The notes beneath the pieces are model-generated. The model was not told the origin of the DNA, made no database searches, and worked only from the letters and a program-made list of their open reading frames with translations. Below, in pieces: positions 19,657-30,137 of a stretch of 32,717 bases of DNA; position 1 is the stretch's first letter; each line of letters begins with the position of its first letter. The translations under genes were made by a program, and so were the position numbers. Source of the stretch: Litorivicinus sp. (GTDB taxonomy: Bacteria; Pseudomonadota; Gammaproteobacteria; Pseudomonadales; Litorivicinaceae); assembly GCA_009886945.1 (NCBI GenBank), contig QXYM01000027.1:1-32717 (forward strand). The letters run 5' to 3'.

Positions 19657-20484
19657 ATGCCCTCAGAAATTCGTCCAGTATTCTTTATTTCCGATGGAAC
19701 AGGTTTGACTGCTGAAGGGCTTGGTCAGGCGCTATTGAGTCAATTTGATTCTGTCTCCTTCGATAAAACCACATTGCCCTACATCGACAGTGTCGAAAAA
19801 GCGAAGAAAGCGGTTGCCGAAATTAACGCAGCCGGCCAGGAACATCAGATCACACCGATCGTTTTTGACACCATCGTGAATCAAGAAGTGCGAGATGTAC
19901 TCGCCAACTGCAACGGATTTTTGGTGGATATTTTTCAGACGTTTTTAAAACCACTAGAAAGAGAGCTTGGCCAAGGCTCGAGCTATTCCGTCGGCATGAG
20001 TCACGCGGTCGCTCCCGATGGCCAATACGCGCGACGCATCGACGCCATCAATTTTGCACTCGACAATGATGATGGTGCTCGAATTCGTTACTACGATCAG
20101 GCCGATCTGATTCTCATCGGAGTCTCTCGCTCCGGGAAAACGCCAACCAGTCTGTATTTGGCGATGCAATACGGTCTAAAAGTCGCCAACTACCCCTTAA
20201 CCGAGGACGATCTCGATGATGATCACTTGCCGGATACCTTGCGAAAACACAAAGCCAAGCTCTTTGGCTTAACCATTGATCCCGAGCGACTTCAGGCCAT
20301 TCGGGAAATGCGCCGACCCGACTCGCGTTATGCGTCACTGAAACAATGCCAATATGAAGTGAATGAAGTCGAAGCATTGTATCGTCGACATGCCATCCCG
20401 TTCTTATCCACCACTGAGCGGTCGGTCGAAGAGATCAGCGCACGCATCTTACAAGTCACGGGAAAACGAAAACAGGCTCGTTAA
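19657..20484 (+). CDS. ppsR: PEP synthase regulatory protein, kinase/pyrophosphorylase (DUF299)
   Basis: [25 protein letters not shown]-loop-like [20 protein letters not shown] at 19657. Confidence 0.95.
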   Translation: MPSEIRPVFFISDGTGLTAEGLGQALLSQFDSVSFDKTTLPYIDSVEKAKKAVAEINAAGQEHQITPIVFDTIVNQEVRDVLANCNGFLVDIFQTFLKPLERELGQGSSYSVGMSHAVAPDGQYARRIDAINFALDNDDGARIRYYDQADLILIGVSRSGKTPTSLYLAMQYGLKVANYPLTEDDLDDDHLPDTLRKHKAKLFGLTIDPERLQAIREMRRPDSRYASLKQCQYEVNEVEALYRRHAIPFLSTTERSVEEISARILQVTGKRKQAR

Positions 20485-21329
20485 GGCCTCAAATGTTCCA
20501 CGATCAGGCGCGCGCACAAACCCGGTTTTTGATAGGGCAACGCATGGTCGACCCCCATCACTGACTGGTAGTGCCAGTTGCCTCGGCTCGCTGCCAGGAT
20601 TTGATGGAATTCATGCGCTTCATCGATACTTTTTGAACCGATCAGACTGAGCGTCGAGGGGGCACATTCGATGCACTGCATCCGATCGATGTGCCAAGCG
20701 GCCTCGTTGACCGCCATCAGAGCATAAGCCAGACCTTCTGGACGACTGGCCAGACGCTGAACGGTCATCCGCTCGACGCGTGGATGCTTCGAACGATGAG
20801 GTGCAATCAAATCCAGAAATTGCCTCACACCGATCGATGGATCGTCTTTTGACAAGAGCGCGGCCGCAGCGTCTGCGTAATGCGCGCGAACGGCGCGCAG
20901 CGCACCCAAGGACGCCCGCTCGAGAAGGGCTGGCTCCAGCAACACCATGTCGCAAACCAGCTCACGCCGGGCGGCATTGACCAGTAGTGCAATCAAACCA
21001 CCAAAACTGTATCCAACCATCTGGCACTGATTGATCGAGTAATGAGTCAAGATGGCGAGAACATCGTCAACCACCTCGTCAACGGTCACTGAACGATCGA
21101 TAAAGTCGAGGGAATGAGAGCGGCCCATACCACGAAGGTCAGGGCAAATAATTCGACGAAAACTCTTGAATTCAGGAAGCATGGGATACCAAGTCGCTTC
21201 AGAAGCGACTCCCGCTCCATGCAAAAGCACCAAGTCACCTGTGCCTTCTGAGGTTTCGCAAAGGTGAATGGCATGCCGGTAACCCCGATGTTCAATCCAC
21301 TGAACATCGACCGCGGGATCAGTGCTCAA
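20481..21329 (-). CDS. Alpha/beta hydrolase
   Basis: [16 protein letters not shown] oxyanion region, nucleophile elbow [13 protein letters not shown], late catalytic His in [14 protein letters not shown] start overlaps the cysB stop. Confidence 0.88.
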   Translation of the reverse strand: MSTDPAVDVQWIEHRGYRHAIHLCETSEGTGDLVLLHGAGVASEATWYPMLPEFKSFRRIICPDLRGMGRSHSLDFIDRSVTVDEVVDDVLAILTHYSINQCQMVGYSFGGLIALLVNAARRELVCDMVLLEPALLERASLGALRAVRAHYADAAAALLSKDDPSIGVRQFLDLIAPHRSKHPRVERMTVQRLASRPEGLAYALMAVNEAAWHIDRMQCIECAPSTLSLIGSKSIDEAHEFHQILAASRGNWHYQSVMGVDHALPYQKPGLCARLIVEHLRP

Positions 21330-22303
21330 AGCAGTGGTACTTCAACCGATTCAAAGATTTTTTCCGCTTCAGCCCTGCCCTGGCTGCGGAGGAACTTTCC
21401 AATCACATCGCGCGACAGGTGTGGCGCAAACAAATTCACAAATCGATACATGTATCCACGCAAAAACGTGCCACGACGAAATGCAATAGAGGTCACGCTT
21501 GGGCTAAACAGATGACTCGCATTGACTGTCACCAGGTCCGCATCAGTTTGTGGATCGTATGACATATCAGCAACAATGCCGACGCCGAGACCCAAGCGGA
21601 CATAGGTTTTAATAACGTCAGCATCAGCGGCTGTGAACACCACCTTTGGAGTCAATCCTTCGTGCTCGAACGCTTCATCGAGCCGCGAGCGACCGGTGAA
21701 TCCAAAGACGTAGGTCACGATGGGATACCGAGCAAGCTCAGCGAGCGTCAATGGTCCGTCAATGTTCGCCAAGGGATGGTCTTTTGGAACAATGACGGCA
21801 CGATTCCATTGATAACAAGGCATCAAGAGCAAATTCGAGAAATGCTCAAGACCCTCAGTTGCAATGGCAAAGTCGACGTCCCCGCTGGCCGCCATTTCCG
21901 CGATCTGCGCGGGCGTACCTTGCTGCATCTGTAACGAGACTTCTGGATACTCTCGCATAAATTGATTGATGATCGGCGGCAGTACATATCGCGCTTGCGT
22001 ATGCGTCGTGGCAATCGAAAGCACGCCTTTGGTCTCGTCAGAGAACTCTTGAGAGATTTGCTTGATCGCATCGACTTTGTGCAAGATTTCACTCGCGACA
22101 CGCAGCACTTCTTCGCCTGCTGGAGTGATGGACACCAGATGCTTGCCATTCCGAGCAAACACTTCAACACCCAACTCTTCCTCCAACAAACGGATCTGCT
22201 TGGAGATTCCAGGCTGAGAAGTAAAGAGACTTTGGGCGGTAGCGGAAACGTTGAGGTCGTGATTAGCGACTTCACAGATATACCGAAGCTGTTGCAATTT
22301 CAT
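21326..22303 (-). CDS. cysB: LysR-type transcriptional regulator CysB
   Basis: MKLQQLRYICEVANHDLNVSATAQSLFTSQPGISKQIRLLEEELGVEVFARNGKHL; CysB-like throughout. Confidence 0.95.
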   Translation of the reverse strand: MKLQQLRYICEVANHDLNVSATAQSLFTSQPGISKQIRLLEEELGVEVFARNGKHLVSITPAGEEVLRVASEILHKVDAIKQISQEFSDETKGVLSIATTHTQARYVLPPIINQFMREYPEVSLQMQQGTPAQIAEMAASGDVDFAIATEGLEHFSNLLLMPCYQWNRAVIVPKDHPLANIDGPLTLAELARYPIVTYVFGFTGRSRLDEAFEHEGLTPKVVFTAADADVIKTYVRLGLGVGIVADMSYDPQTDADLVTVNASHLFSPSVTSIAFRRGTFLRGYMYRFVNLFAPHLSRDVIGKFLRSQGRAEAEKIFESVEVPLL

Positions 22304-22530
22304 TTATTTATCGGCTTCTTGACATAACTCAAATATAAATTTGTAGAAAGCGGCTTATAACCGTTTTATACTATCAACTCCCGTCATAATAACCACAACA
22401 CGTAGTGAAGTCGCATTTTTTTGATGATAAGCGTCCTTTTTGAGCTTCTCATCCTTTCGAATGCTTCCACATACGCATATAACTATTTAAACTAACTATA
22501 GATGTTTTTGTCATAAAAGGAAGGATCAGG

Positions 22531-23970
22531 ATGTCTCACGCTGTCGCACACCCTGCGTACGACTACAGAACCATTCGTCATTTCGCGATCATGGCCGTCG
22601 TCTGGGGTATCGTAGGAATGGCTGTCGGAGTTCTTATCGCCGCTCAGCTCGTCTGGCCGGAACTCCTGGCGTCGGAATGGACCCACTTCGGGCGACTGCG
22701 TCCACTTCACACCAATGCGGTCATCTTTGCCTTCGGAGGATGCGCGCTCTTTGCAACCTCGTATTACGTGGTCCAGCGAACATGCCACACCACCCTAGCC
22801 TTCCCGAATCTGGCTCGCTTTACGTTCTGGGGATGGAATTTGGTGATTGTCCTTGCCGCCATCACCCTACCGCTTGGAATGACAACTACGCACGAATATG
22901 CAGAATTGGAATGGCCGATTGATATTTTGATCGCGGTGGTTTGGATTTCCTACGCCATCGTGTTCTTTGGCACGATCGCGAAAAGAAACACCTCTCACAT
23001 CTATGTCGCCAACTGGTTCTTCGGTGCTTTCATTCTCGTGATCGCCGTGCTCCATATCGTCAATAGCGTGCAATACCCGGTCAGCTTTACCAAGAGTTAT
23101 TACGTCTGGTCCGGAGCCATGGATGCGATGATCCAGTGGTGGTATGCCCATAATGCCGTCGGTTTCTTCCTGACCGCAGGCTTCCTTGGCATGATGTATT
23201 ACTTCGTACCAAAGCAAGCTGGGCGTCCTGTCTATTCGTACCGCTTGTCGATTGTTCACTTCTGGGCTTTGATTGCTACCTACATGTGGGCTGGTGCTCA
23301 CCACCTGCACTATTCAGCGCTCCCGGATTGGGCGCAATCCGTCGGCATGGTGATGTCGATTGTGCTCCTGGCACCGAGCTGGGGCGGCATGATCAATGGA
23401 GTGATGACACTGTCTGGTGCGTGGCACAAACTGCGAACCGATCCAATTCTTCGCTTCCTGGTGGTGTCCTTGTCGTTCTATGGGATGTCAACCTTTGAAG
23501 GACCGATGATGTCAATCAAAACCGTCAACGCACTGTCCCACAATACCGACTGGACCATTGGACATGTGCATTCGGGTGCCCTTGGCTGGGTTGCCATGGT
23601 TGCGATCGGATCGTTGTATCACCTGATTCCGAAGGTGTTAGGGATCGCCCAGATGCACTCAACACGTCTGATTAATCTGCATTTCTGGCTCGCAACAATC
23701 GGAACAGTGCTCTACATCGCTGCAATGTGGGTAAACGGAATCATGCAAGGCTTAATGTGGCGGGCCGTGAATCCCGATGGCACCTTGACCTATAGCTTCG
23801 TCGATAGCTTGGAAGCGAGCTATCCAGGGTATGTGGTCCGCGTCATTGGCGGCGGATTCTTCCTGCTCGGTATGGTCATCATGCTCTACAACGTTTACAT
23901 GACCGTGAATGATGCGAAGGATCAGGACGCGATTCGTGATACGAGCGAACCCGAGCCAGCAGCTGCCTAA
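22531..23970 (+). CDS. ccoN: cbb3-type cytochrome c oxidase subunit I
   Basis: [100 protein letters not shown]. Confidence 0.98.
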   Translation: MSHAVAHPAYDYRTIRHFAIMAVVWGIVGMAVGVLIAAQLVWPELLASEWTHFGRLRPLHTNAVIFAFGGCALFATSYYVVQRTCHTTLAFPNLARFTFWGWNLVIVLAAITLPLGMTTTHEYAELEWPIDILIAVVWISYAIVFFGTIAKRNTSHIYVANWFFGAFILVIAVLHIVNSVQYPVSFTKSYYVWSGAMDAMIQWWYAHNAVGFFLTAGFLGMMYYFVPKQAGRPVYSYRLSIVHFWALIATYMWAGAHHLHYSALPDWAQSVGMVMSIVLLAPSWGGMINGVMTLSGAWHKLRTDPILRFLVVSLSFYGMSTFEGPMMSIKTVNALSHNTDWTIGHVHSGALGWVAMVAIGSLYHLIPKVLGIAQMHSTRLINLHFWLATIGTVLYIAAMWVNGIMQGLMWRAVNPDGTLTYSFVDSLEASYPGYVVRVIGGGFFLLGMVIMLYNVYMTVNDAKDQDAIRDTSEPEPAAA

Positions 23971-23980
23971 GGAGAATGCG

Positions 23981-24589
23981 ATGAAATCACATGAATACAT
24001 TGAAAAGCGTCTGGGTGTTCTTGCTGCCTTAGTGGTCGTTGTCATCAGCTTTGGCGGATTAGCGGAGATTGTTCCGCTATTCCATATGTCAAAAACGACA
24101 ACTCCGATTGAAGGAATGAAGCCCTGGTCTGCGATCCAGCTTGAAGGCCGTGATATTTATATCCGCGAAGGATGCCATGTGTGTCATACGCAAATGGTAC
24201 GTCCTTTCCGAGCAGAAACAGAACGTTATGGCCACTACTCAGTCGCCGGTGAATCGGTCTGGGAGCGTCCGTTCCTCTGGGGCTCAAAACGCACTGGACC
24301 TGATCTTGCTCGCCTCGGTGGCAAGTACTCCGATGACTGGCATCGTGCGCATATGTACAACCCTCGCGATGTTGTTCCTGAATCCAACATGCCATCTTTC
24401 CCATGGCTATTTCAGAACACACTGAGCGGTGATGACACCGCCGACAAAATGCGCGTGATGCAAACACTCGGTGTTCCCTATACGGATGACGAAATCGCAA
24501 CAGCACGTGAAACTGTTCGCGGCAAAACTGAGATCGAGGCGTTAGTCGCCTACCTACAGGGTCTCGGAACGGTCATGAAGGATCGATAA
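23981..24589 (+). CDS. ccoO: cbb3-type cytochrome c oxidase subunit II
   Basis: [25 protein letters not shown] haem-binding CxxCH; SD AAGGAG before ATG 23981. Confidence 0.97.
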   Translation: MKSHEYIEKRLGVLAALVVVVISFGGLAEIVPLFHMSKTTTPIEGMKPWSAIQLEGRDIYIREGCHVCHTQMVRPFRAETERYGHYSVAGESVWERPFLWGSKRTGPDLARLGGKYSDDWHRAHMYNPRDVVPESNMPSFPWLFQNTLSGDDTADKMRVMQTLGVPYTDDEIATARETVRGKTEIEALVAYLQGLGTVMKDR

Positions 24590-24591
24590 GG

Positions 24592-24759
24592 ATGACGTAT
24601 TACGACTGGTTAGGAGTATTAAGTGTCGTCATGTTGGTGATGTTTATCGGCATTGGCTGGTGGGCATACAACCCAAAAAACAAAACACGTTTTGATGATG
24701 CGGCAAACTCGATCTTGGATCAGGACCCAGTCGATAGACCAAATGGAGATAAACACTGA
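24592..24759 (+). CDS. ccoQ: cbb3-type cytochrome c oxidase small subunit CcoQ
   Basis: Below the ORF-track cutoff; translates to MTYYDWLGVLSVVMLVMFIGIGWWAYNPKNKTRFDDAANSILDQDPVDRPNGDKH*, with TM helix and YNPKNKxxFDDAAN, between ccoO and ccoP. Confidence 0.93.
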   Translation: MTYYDWLGVLSVVMLVMFIGIGWWAYNPKNKTRFDDAANSILDQDPVDRPNGDKH

Positions 24760-25673
24760 TGTTTAACGATTCACTACCAACCTTCTGGAGTATTTGGGTA
24801 GCTTTCATTACTTTGCTCGTCATTTTTGGTTGTTTATGGCTGGTGATGGTTGTTCGCCGATCTGAGCCCTTTAAAGAAGAGACTGAACAGACTGTCGGCC
24901 ATGCATTCGATGGCATTGAAGAGTACGACAATCCGTTGCCACGCTGGTGGTACCTGAAGTTTCTGGGAACCATTGTGTTTGGTCTCGGTTATCTGGTTCT
25001 CTACCCAGGACTCGGCAACTTCCAAGGGATCCTTAACTGGTCATCGACCGGTCAATGGGAAGAAGAAATGGCAGCCGCTGAAGTGAAATATGGTCCGGTC
25101 TTCGCAGCCTTTGGCCAGCAATCGATCGAAGCACTGGCTCAAGATCCCAAAGCACTCGAAGTCGGTGGTCGCCTATTTGCCAACAACTGTGCCGTGTGTC
25201 ATGGATCAGGTGCCAAGGGCGCCTATGGTTTCCCGAACTTAACCGATGAAGAATGGCTCTACGGCGGTTCACCTGAAAAAATCAAGGAATCGTTGAACGT
25301 CGGTCGCATGGCAAACATGCCAGCATGGCAGGGGATTTTAGGTGATGCAGGGATTGAAGAAACGTCACACTACGTGGTGAGTCTCTCAGGCCGCGCGCAT
25401 GACGAGGCTCTCGCAGCCAAAGGTCAAACTCACTTCCAAACCTACTGTGCAGCCTGTCATATGCCGACCGGCGAAGGGATGCAAATGCTCGGAGCACCGA
25501 ATTTAACTGACGACATCTGGCTCTATAAGGCACCAAACCTCACCGTGCTTGAATCAGTCAAACAGACGCTTCGTCACGGTCGTCAAGGTGTGATGCCTGC
25601 ACAACTGCCACGATTGGGCGAAGACAAGGTTCATCTTCTGACTGCCTACGTCTACAGCCTCAGTCAACAATAA
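24759..25673 (+). CDS. ccoP: cbb3-type cytochrome c oxidase subunit III (dihaem)
   Basis: Two CxxCH motifs (CAVCHGSGAKG, CAACHMPTGEG), DGIEEYDNPLPRWW. Confidence 0.97.
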   Translation: MFNDSLPTFWSIWVAFITLLVIFGCLWLVMVVRRSEPFKEETEQTVGHAFDGIEEYDNPLPRWWYLKFLGTIVFGLGYLVLYPGLGNFQGILNWSSTGQWEEEMAAAEVKYGPVFAAFGQQSIEALAQDPKALEVGGRLFANNCAVCHGSGAKGAYGFPNLTDEEWLYGGSPEKIKESLNVGRMANMPAWQGILGDAGIEETSHYVVSLSGRAHDEALAAKGQTHFQTYCAACHMPTGEGMQMLGAPNLTDDIWLYKAPNLTVLESVKQTLRHGRQGVMPAQLPRLGEDKVHLLTAYVYSLSQQ

Positions 25674-25677
25674 GTCG

Positions 25678-27102
25678 ATGAGCGACCGTATCCCAACGGT
25701 TGAGGGACCCATCGATGCCGGTGAGCGGCTTGCTCATCGGCAAACCCCGGCTTACCAAACCAAACAAGGGATCTATACCCGCGGCACCTCGGGCTTCTTT
25801 CAAAATGTGCGCTTAACCGCCGGACTTGTGATGCTGTTTATGTATTACCTGTTCCCATGGCTGAACTGGGGCGATCGTCAGATGGTGTGGTTCAACCTCC
25901 CGGATCGCCAATTCTTTGTTTTCAATGCCACCTTCTGGCCCCAGGACCTGGTGTTATTGTCCTGGCTCTTGATTATTTGTGCATTCGGCCTGTTTTTTGT
26001 GACTGTATTTGGCGGCCGTATCTGGTGCGGCTATACCTGTCCCCAGACGGTTTGGACGCAAATTTTCATGGCGATTGAACGCTATACCGAGGGAGAACGT
26101 AACGCACGGATCAAGCTCGATAAAGGCCCAATGACACCCAGTAAATTTCGGAAAAAATTGAGCAAACAAGTGCTATGGCTTGGTGTGGCCTGGGCAACCG
26201 GTTTCACATTCGTTGCCTATTTTATCCCAGCGCGTGAGCTCGTGATCGACCACTGGACGGGACAGGCGTCCATGGGTGCTTACCTCTGGATTGGATTATT
26301 TACCATAGCGACCTACGCAAACGCCGGCTATCTTCGCGAAAAAGTTTGCATCCACATGTGTCCTTATGCCCGTTTTCAATCCGTGATGTTTGACCAAGAC
26401 ACACTCATTGTCGCTTATGACACCGAACGTGGAGAACCTCGCGGAAGCCGTAAGCGAAGTGCAGAATCCACCAATACTCAAGGCGACTGTGTTGACTGCG
26501 GTTTATGCGTCCAAGTCTGCCCAACGGGAATCGATATTCGCGATGGTCTCCAATACGAATGCATTCAATGTGCACTGTGCATTGATGCCTGTGATTCGAT
26601 CATGGATAAGATGAACTATGACCGCGGTCTCGTTCGGTACGCGACAGAGCACGAACTGGATGGCGGCCAAACTCATTGGCTACGACCGCGACTCATCGGC
26701 TATGGTGTGGCAATGCTGGCGATGTGCGCAGCCTTTGGTTACGCACTGACACACCGCAGCACGCTGGAAGCCAAAGTGGCGCGCGATCGAGGCGCTCTCT
26801 TCCATGAAACCAAAACTGGGGAAATTGAAAACACTTACAGTCTCACCGTGTTTAATAAAACGTCATTCAATGAAGAATATGAAGTGAACTTCCAAGGTCA
26901 CCCCAGTGCTCGCCTGATCGGTCCTGCGACCATTGAGCTCGCACCCGGCCAAACTCGCGTCCAAGTGTACCAAGTACAAATTCCACCTGATATGCTGGCA
27001 AATCCCCGCCTACCCATCAGCTTCATTATTGAGCCTGCCAAACAGCCAGCTAATGAAGTTACAATCGAGTCAACATTTATAGGGCCTGATCGTTGGAAAT
27101 GA
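25678..27102 (+). CDS. ccoG: cbb3 oxidase accessory protein CcoG/RdxA (two [4Fe-4S] ferredoxin motifs)
   Basis: CGYTCPQTVWTQIFMAIE, CVDCGLCVQVCPTGIDIRDGLQYECIQCALCIDACDSIMDKM. Confidence 0.96.
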   Translation: MSDRIPTVEGPIDAGERLAHRQTPAYQTKQGIYTRGTSGFFQNVRLTAGLVMLFMYYLFPWLNWGDRQMVWFNLPDRQFFVFNATFWPQDLVLLSWLLIICAFGLFFVTVFGGRIWCGYTCPQTVWTQIFMAIERYTEGERNARIKLDKGPMTPSKFRKKLSKQVLWLGVAWATGFTFVAYFIPARELVIDHWTGQASMGAYLWIGLFTIATYANAGYLREKVCIHMCPYARFQSVMFDQDTLIVAYDTERGEPRGSRKRSAESTNTQGDCVDCGLCVQVCPTGIDIRDGLQYECIQCALCIDACDSIMDKMNYDRGLVRYATEHELDGGQTHWLRPRLIGYGVAMLAMCAAFGYALTHRSTLEAKVARDRGALFHETKTGEIENTYSLTVFNKTSFNEEYEVNFQGHPSARLIGPATIELAPGQTRVQVYQVQIPPDMLANPRLPISFIIEPAKQPANEVTIESTFIGPDRWK

Positions 27103-27590
27103 ACAAACCCAATCCCTGGTACAAAGAACCCTGGCCATGGCTGTTTCTGGTTCCGATTACCGCATCGGTCATCGTTGGGTTCAGTATGCTCGGAGTCGCC
27201 ATTCAAACCAACGATGGCTTAGTGACCGACGACTACTATCGCCAAGGTGTGCTCTATAACGAAAATTTAGAGCGGGATGAAAAAGCACAAGAGCTTGGAA
27301 TTACAGGGTCGCTCACCATGGATGAACTCACCGGAGACCTGTCATTCACCATTGATTTCGGCCAAGCAGAGCCTGTGTCTACCATCGCTGGAGCTTTCCG
27401 GCATCCGACGCGGGCACGTAACGACATCAACTTTCAGCTCGACGCCATCAGGCCTGGATTTTACACCGCCTCCATCCCCTCGATGGCGCCCGGTCCTCGA
27501 AATCTCGAATTGATCGCCCCAGATAACTCATGGCGTATCACCGCCAGAGTGCGCCTCCCGCTGCAAGAGCCGCTGCGCGTTGCCCCCTGA
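27099..27590 (+). CDS. ccoH: FixH/CcoH family protein
   Basis: WYKEPWPWLFLVPITASVIVGFSMLGVAIQTNDGLVTDDYYRQG; ATG overlaps the ccoG stop (ATGA). Confidence 0.92.
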   Translation: MNKPNPWYKEPWPWLFLVPITASVIVGFSMLGVAIQTNDGLVTDDYYRQGVLYNENLERDEKAQELGITGSLTMDELTGDLSFTIDFGQAEPVSTIAGAFRHPTRARNDINFQLDAIRPGFYTASIPSMAPGPRNLELIAPDNSWRITARVRLPLQEPLRVAP

Positions 27591-29943
27591 CAACCCATCG
27601 TGTTTTCATTGCGGCGGGGCCTGCCCTGCTCACGAGATGATTACGCGAACCATTGATCAGACAGAACAACCGCTATGCTGTCATGGTTGTGCCGGCGCAG
27701 TCGATTGGATCCAATCCCAAGGCCTGGGCTCGTTTTATCACTACCGGGAGACGAAGGCACCGAAACCCGAACAACAGACTCACTGGTCGCTGTTTGATCA
27801 CCCAGAATTTTTAGAACAGCACACCATCGCTCTCGATGATGGAAATTTAGAAATCGAACTGTCGATTCCACAAATCCGATGCGCGGCCTGCACCTGGTTG
27901 CTTGAGCGAGTTCTTCAATCCAATGATGGGGTGATCATGAGTCACGCACACCTTGGACGGCAAACACTCACTGTTCGCTGGGATCCCCAGATTGCAAGCT
28001 TAGCCAGTATCTTGGGGCAGATTGACCGTCTCGGCTATACAGCGACACTCCTGACTGATGAATCTGCTTTTCAAGCACGCAAAAAAGAACGACGACAATT
28101 GATCAAACGCATTGGTGTCGCAGCCCTCGGCACCATGCAAGTCATGATGGTAGCAACCGCGTTATATGTGGGAGAAGCCTCGTTCATTGATGCCGACCAA
28201 CGTCACTTTTTACGCTGGATTTCGTTGGTGATGTCAATTCCAGTCATGCTTTATGCGGCTCAACCCTTCTTTGTAGGAGCCTGGCGTAATCTCCGTCATC
28301 GAAATTTAGGCATGGATGTTCCCGTCGCACTGGCACTCTCGCTGGCATGGATCGCATCGATCATTGCGACGATTTCTGAACTGGGTGAAGTCTATTTTGA
28401 CTCAGTTGCCATGTTTACCCTATTTCTACTGACCGGCCGCTTTTTGGAACTCAAAGCCAGACATCAGGTGTTAGATACGCCAGTGGAATCTCGTCCGATG
28501 CCGATGACACTCGCCAAATCCTGTGGCGACGGCCAGTTCGAACAAACACCCGTTTCGATGTTACGCCCCGGCGATCTGATCCAATTAGCAGCTGGCCAAC
28601 AAACGCCTGTTGATCTCACACTGATTTCAGATCGAGCCTCGGTGGACACGCAAGCACTGACGGGGGAATTCGAACCAATCGTGGTCGAGCGTCATGCTGA
28701 GATCCTCGCAGGCTCCATCAACGGATCGAGTGTGATCGAAGCCAAAGTCTTGAGAGTCGGTAAAAATGCCTTTCTCGGACGACTCGAACATCTGGCGCGT
28801 CAAGCCGAGACCGTCGAACTTCCAGAAGCCCGATGGATGGATCCCTTGATACGCTGGTTCATTGCCTCTGTTCTGACGCTGTCAATCATCACCTTCGTCT
28901 TCTGGTGGCCAACGAATCCTGAACAAGCGTTTGAATATGCGCTGTCTGTTCTTGTGGTGACCTGTCCGTGCGCACTGTCACTAGCCATCCCAACCGCTTG
29001 GACCGTGACGATTAGACGTCTGCGTCGATTGGGGATTCTTCTCCTAAATCCAACACATTTGTTGGCGTTTGCCCGATCAAATGACTGGTTCTTTGATAAA
29101 ACCGGGACACTGACAGAAGGTCGCTTCCAGCGACTCGGCGTTAAACAGCTTGGCGCCACCGACATGGATCAAGCACTCTCAATCCTCAGTGGACTCGAAC
29201 AAGGAACAGTTCACCCAATCGCCAAAGCCTTTGAGGATATCGTCCCCACACCGCTACAACAGATCACACATCTTGCAGGTCAAGGCGTGTCTGGTGTTCT
29301 CAATGGCACCCAATATCGGGTGAGACAATCCACACTGGAGGAAATGAATCCCGAGTTCGAGCATGCGTTACAAATTACCCTAGAAACCGATGAAGGCGCA
29401 TTGATCAGTGTTGCACTGGATGACGCCTTACGCCCTGACGCAAAACACACCATCGAGGCACTTCAGGCAATGAATATTCGTCTAACGATCTTAAGCGGAG
29501 ATCGCGAAGACCGCGTCCAGGCGATTGCTCAATCCCTGCAGATCGATCATGCGCTCGCCCAATGTCGTCCTGAAGATAAACTCCGTCACTTAAGACATAT
29601 TTCCGCATCAACCGTGATGGTTGGAGATGGGTTGAACGACTCACCGGTTCTGGCAGCGGCTAACGGTAGCATTACGTTTGCTCAAGCCGCCGACCTCACC
29701 AGACTGTCTGCCGGCGCCATTTTGCTCTCCCCGGAACTGAAAAGTGTTCTCAAGCTCAGAGAGACCGCACAAAAGACCACACAAGTCATCCGGCAAAGTC
29801 TATTTTGGGTTTTAGTCTATAACGCGATCGCGGTACCCTTTGCGATGAGTGGCTGGGTGCCACCTTGGCTTGCAGCGATCGGTATGTCGGCGTCAAGTCT
29901 GTTTGTGATCACCAATGCATTAAGGCTGAACCGTATTTCATGA
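27580..29943 (+). CDS. ccoI: Copper-translocating P-type ATPase CcoI/FixI
   Basis: CFHCGGACP, MBD motif CAACTWLLE, CPC in VVTCPCALSLAIPTAW, DKTGTLTEG, MVGDGLNDSPVLAAA; TTG start inside the 3' end of ccoH. Confidence 0.95.
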   Translation: MPPDNPSCFHCGGACPAHEMITRTIDQTEQPLCCHGCAGAVDWIQSQGLGSFYHYRETKAPKPEQQTHWSLFDHPEFLEQHTIALDDGNLEIELSIPQIRCAACTWLLERVLQSNDGVIMSHAHLGRQTLTVRWDPQIASLASILGQIDRLGYTATLLTDESAFQARKKERRQLIKRIGVAALGTMQVMMVATALYVGEASFIDADQRHFLRWISLVMSIPVMLYAAQPFFVGAWRNLRHRNLGMDVPVALALSLAWIASIIATISELGEVYFDSVAMFTLFLLTGRFLELKARHQVLDTPVESRPMPMTLAKSCGDGQFEQTPVSMLRPGDLIQLAAGQQTPVDLTLISDRASVDTQALTGEFEPIVVERHAEILAGSINGSSVIEAKVLRVGKNAFLGRLEHLARQAETVELPEARWMDPLIRWFIASVLTLSIITFVFWWPTNPEQAFEYALSVLVVTCPCALSLAIPTAWTVTIRRLRRLGILLLNPTHLLAFARSNDWFFDKTGTLTEGRFQRLGVKQLGATDMDQALSILSGLEQGTVHPIAKAFEDIVPTPLQQITHLAGQGVSGVLNGTQYRVRQSTLEEMNPEFEHALQITLETDEGALISVALDDALRPDAKHTIEALQAMNIRLTILSGDREDRVQAIAQSLQIDHALAQCRPEDKLRHLRHISASTVMVGDGLNDSPVLAAANGSITFAQAADLTRLSAGAILLSPELKSVLKLRETAQKTTQVIRQSLFWVLVYNAIAVPFAMSGWVPPWLAAIGMSASSLFVITNALRLNRIS

Positions 29944-30137
29944 ACGCAATCTACGCTCTCATCCCGCTGTCCATGATCCTTCTGGCAATCGCACTGTGGG
30001 CATTTAACTGGGCTGTCAAAAGTAAACAATTCGATGATCTCGAACGTTCTGGATCGGACATTTTGTTCGATGATGACGACGAGCTGCATCAGCGAGCGAT
30101 TGAAGAAGAACGTCAACGTCGTCGCGAGCATGATTAA
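29940..30137 (+). CDS. ccoS: cbb3-type oxidase assembly protein CcoS
   Basis: MNAIYALIPLSMILLAIALWAFNWAVKSKQFDDLERSGSDILFDDD; the ATG is internal to the listed 29865 ORF and overlaps the ccoI stop (ATGA). Confidence 0.94.
   Translation: MNAIYALIPLSMILLAIALWAFNWAVKSKQFDDLERSGSDILFDDDDELHQRAIEEERQRRREHD

Noticed and set aside
22380-22450. Possible FNR/Anr box upstream of ccoN
   Set aside because: Only isolated half-sites (an ATCAA in CTATCAACTC, and a TTGAT in TTTTGATGATAAGCG); neither has its partner at the 4-nt spacing of TTGATnnnnATCAA.
24045-24506. 153-aa minus-strand ORF opposite ccoO
   Set aside because: Shadow ORF of a conserved cytochrome subunit.
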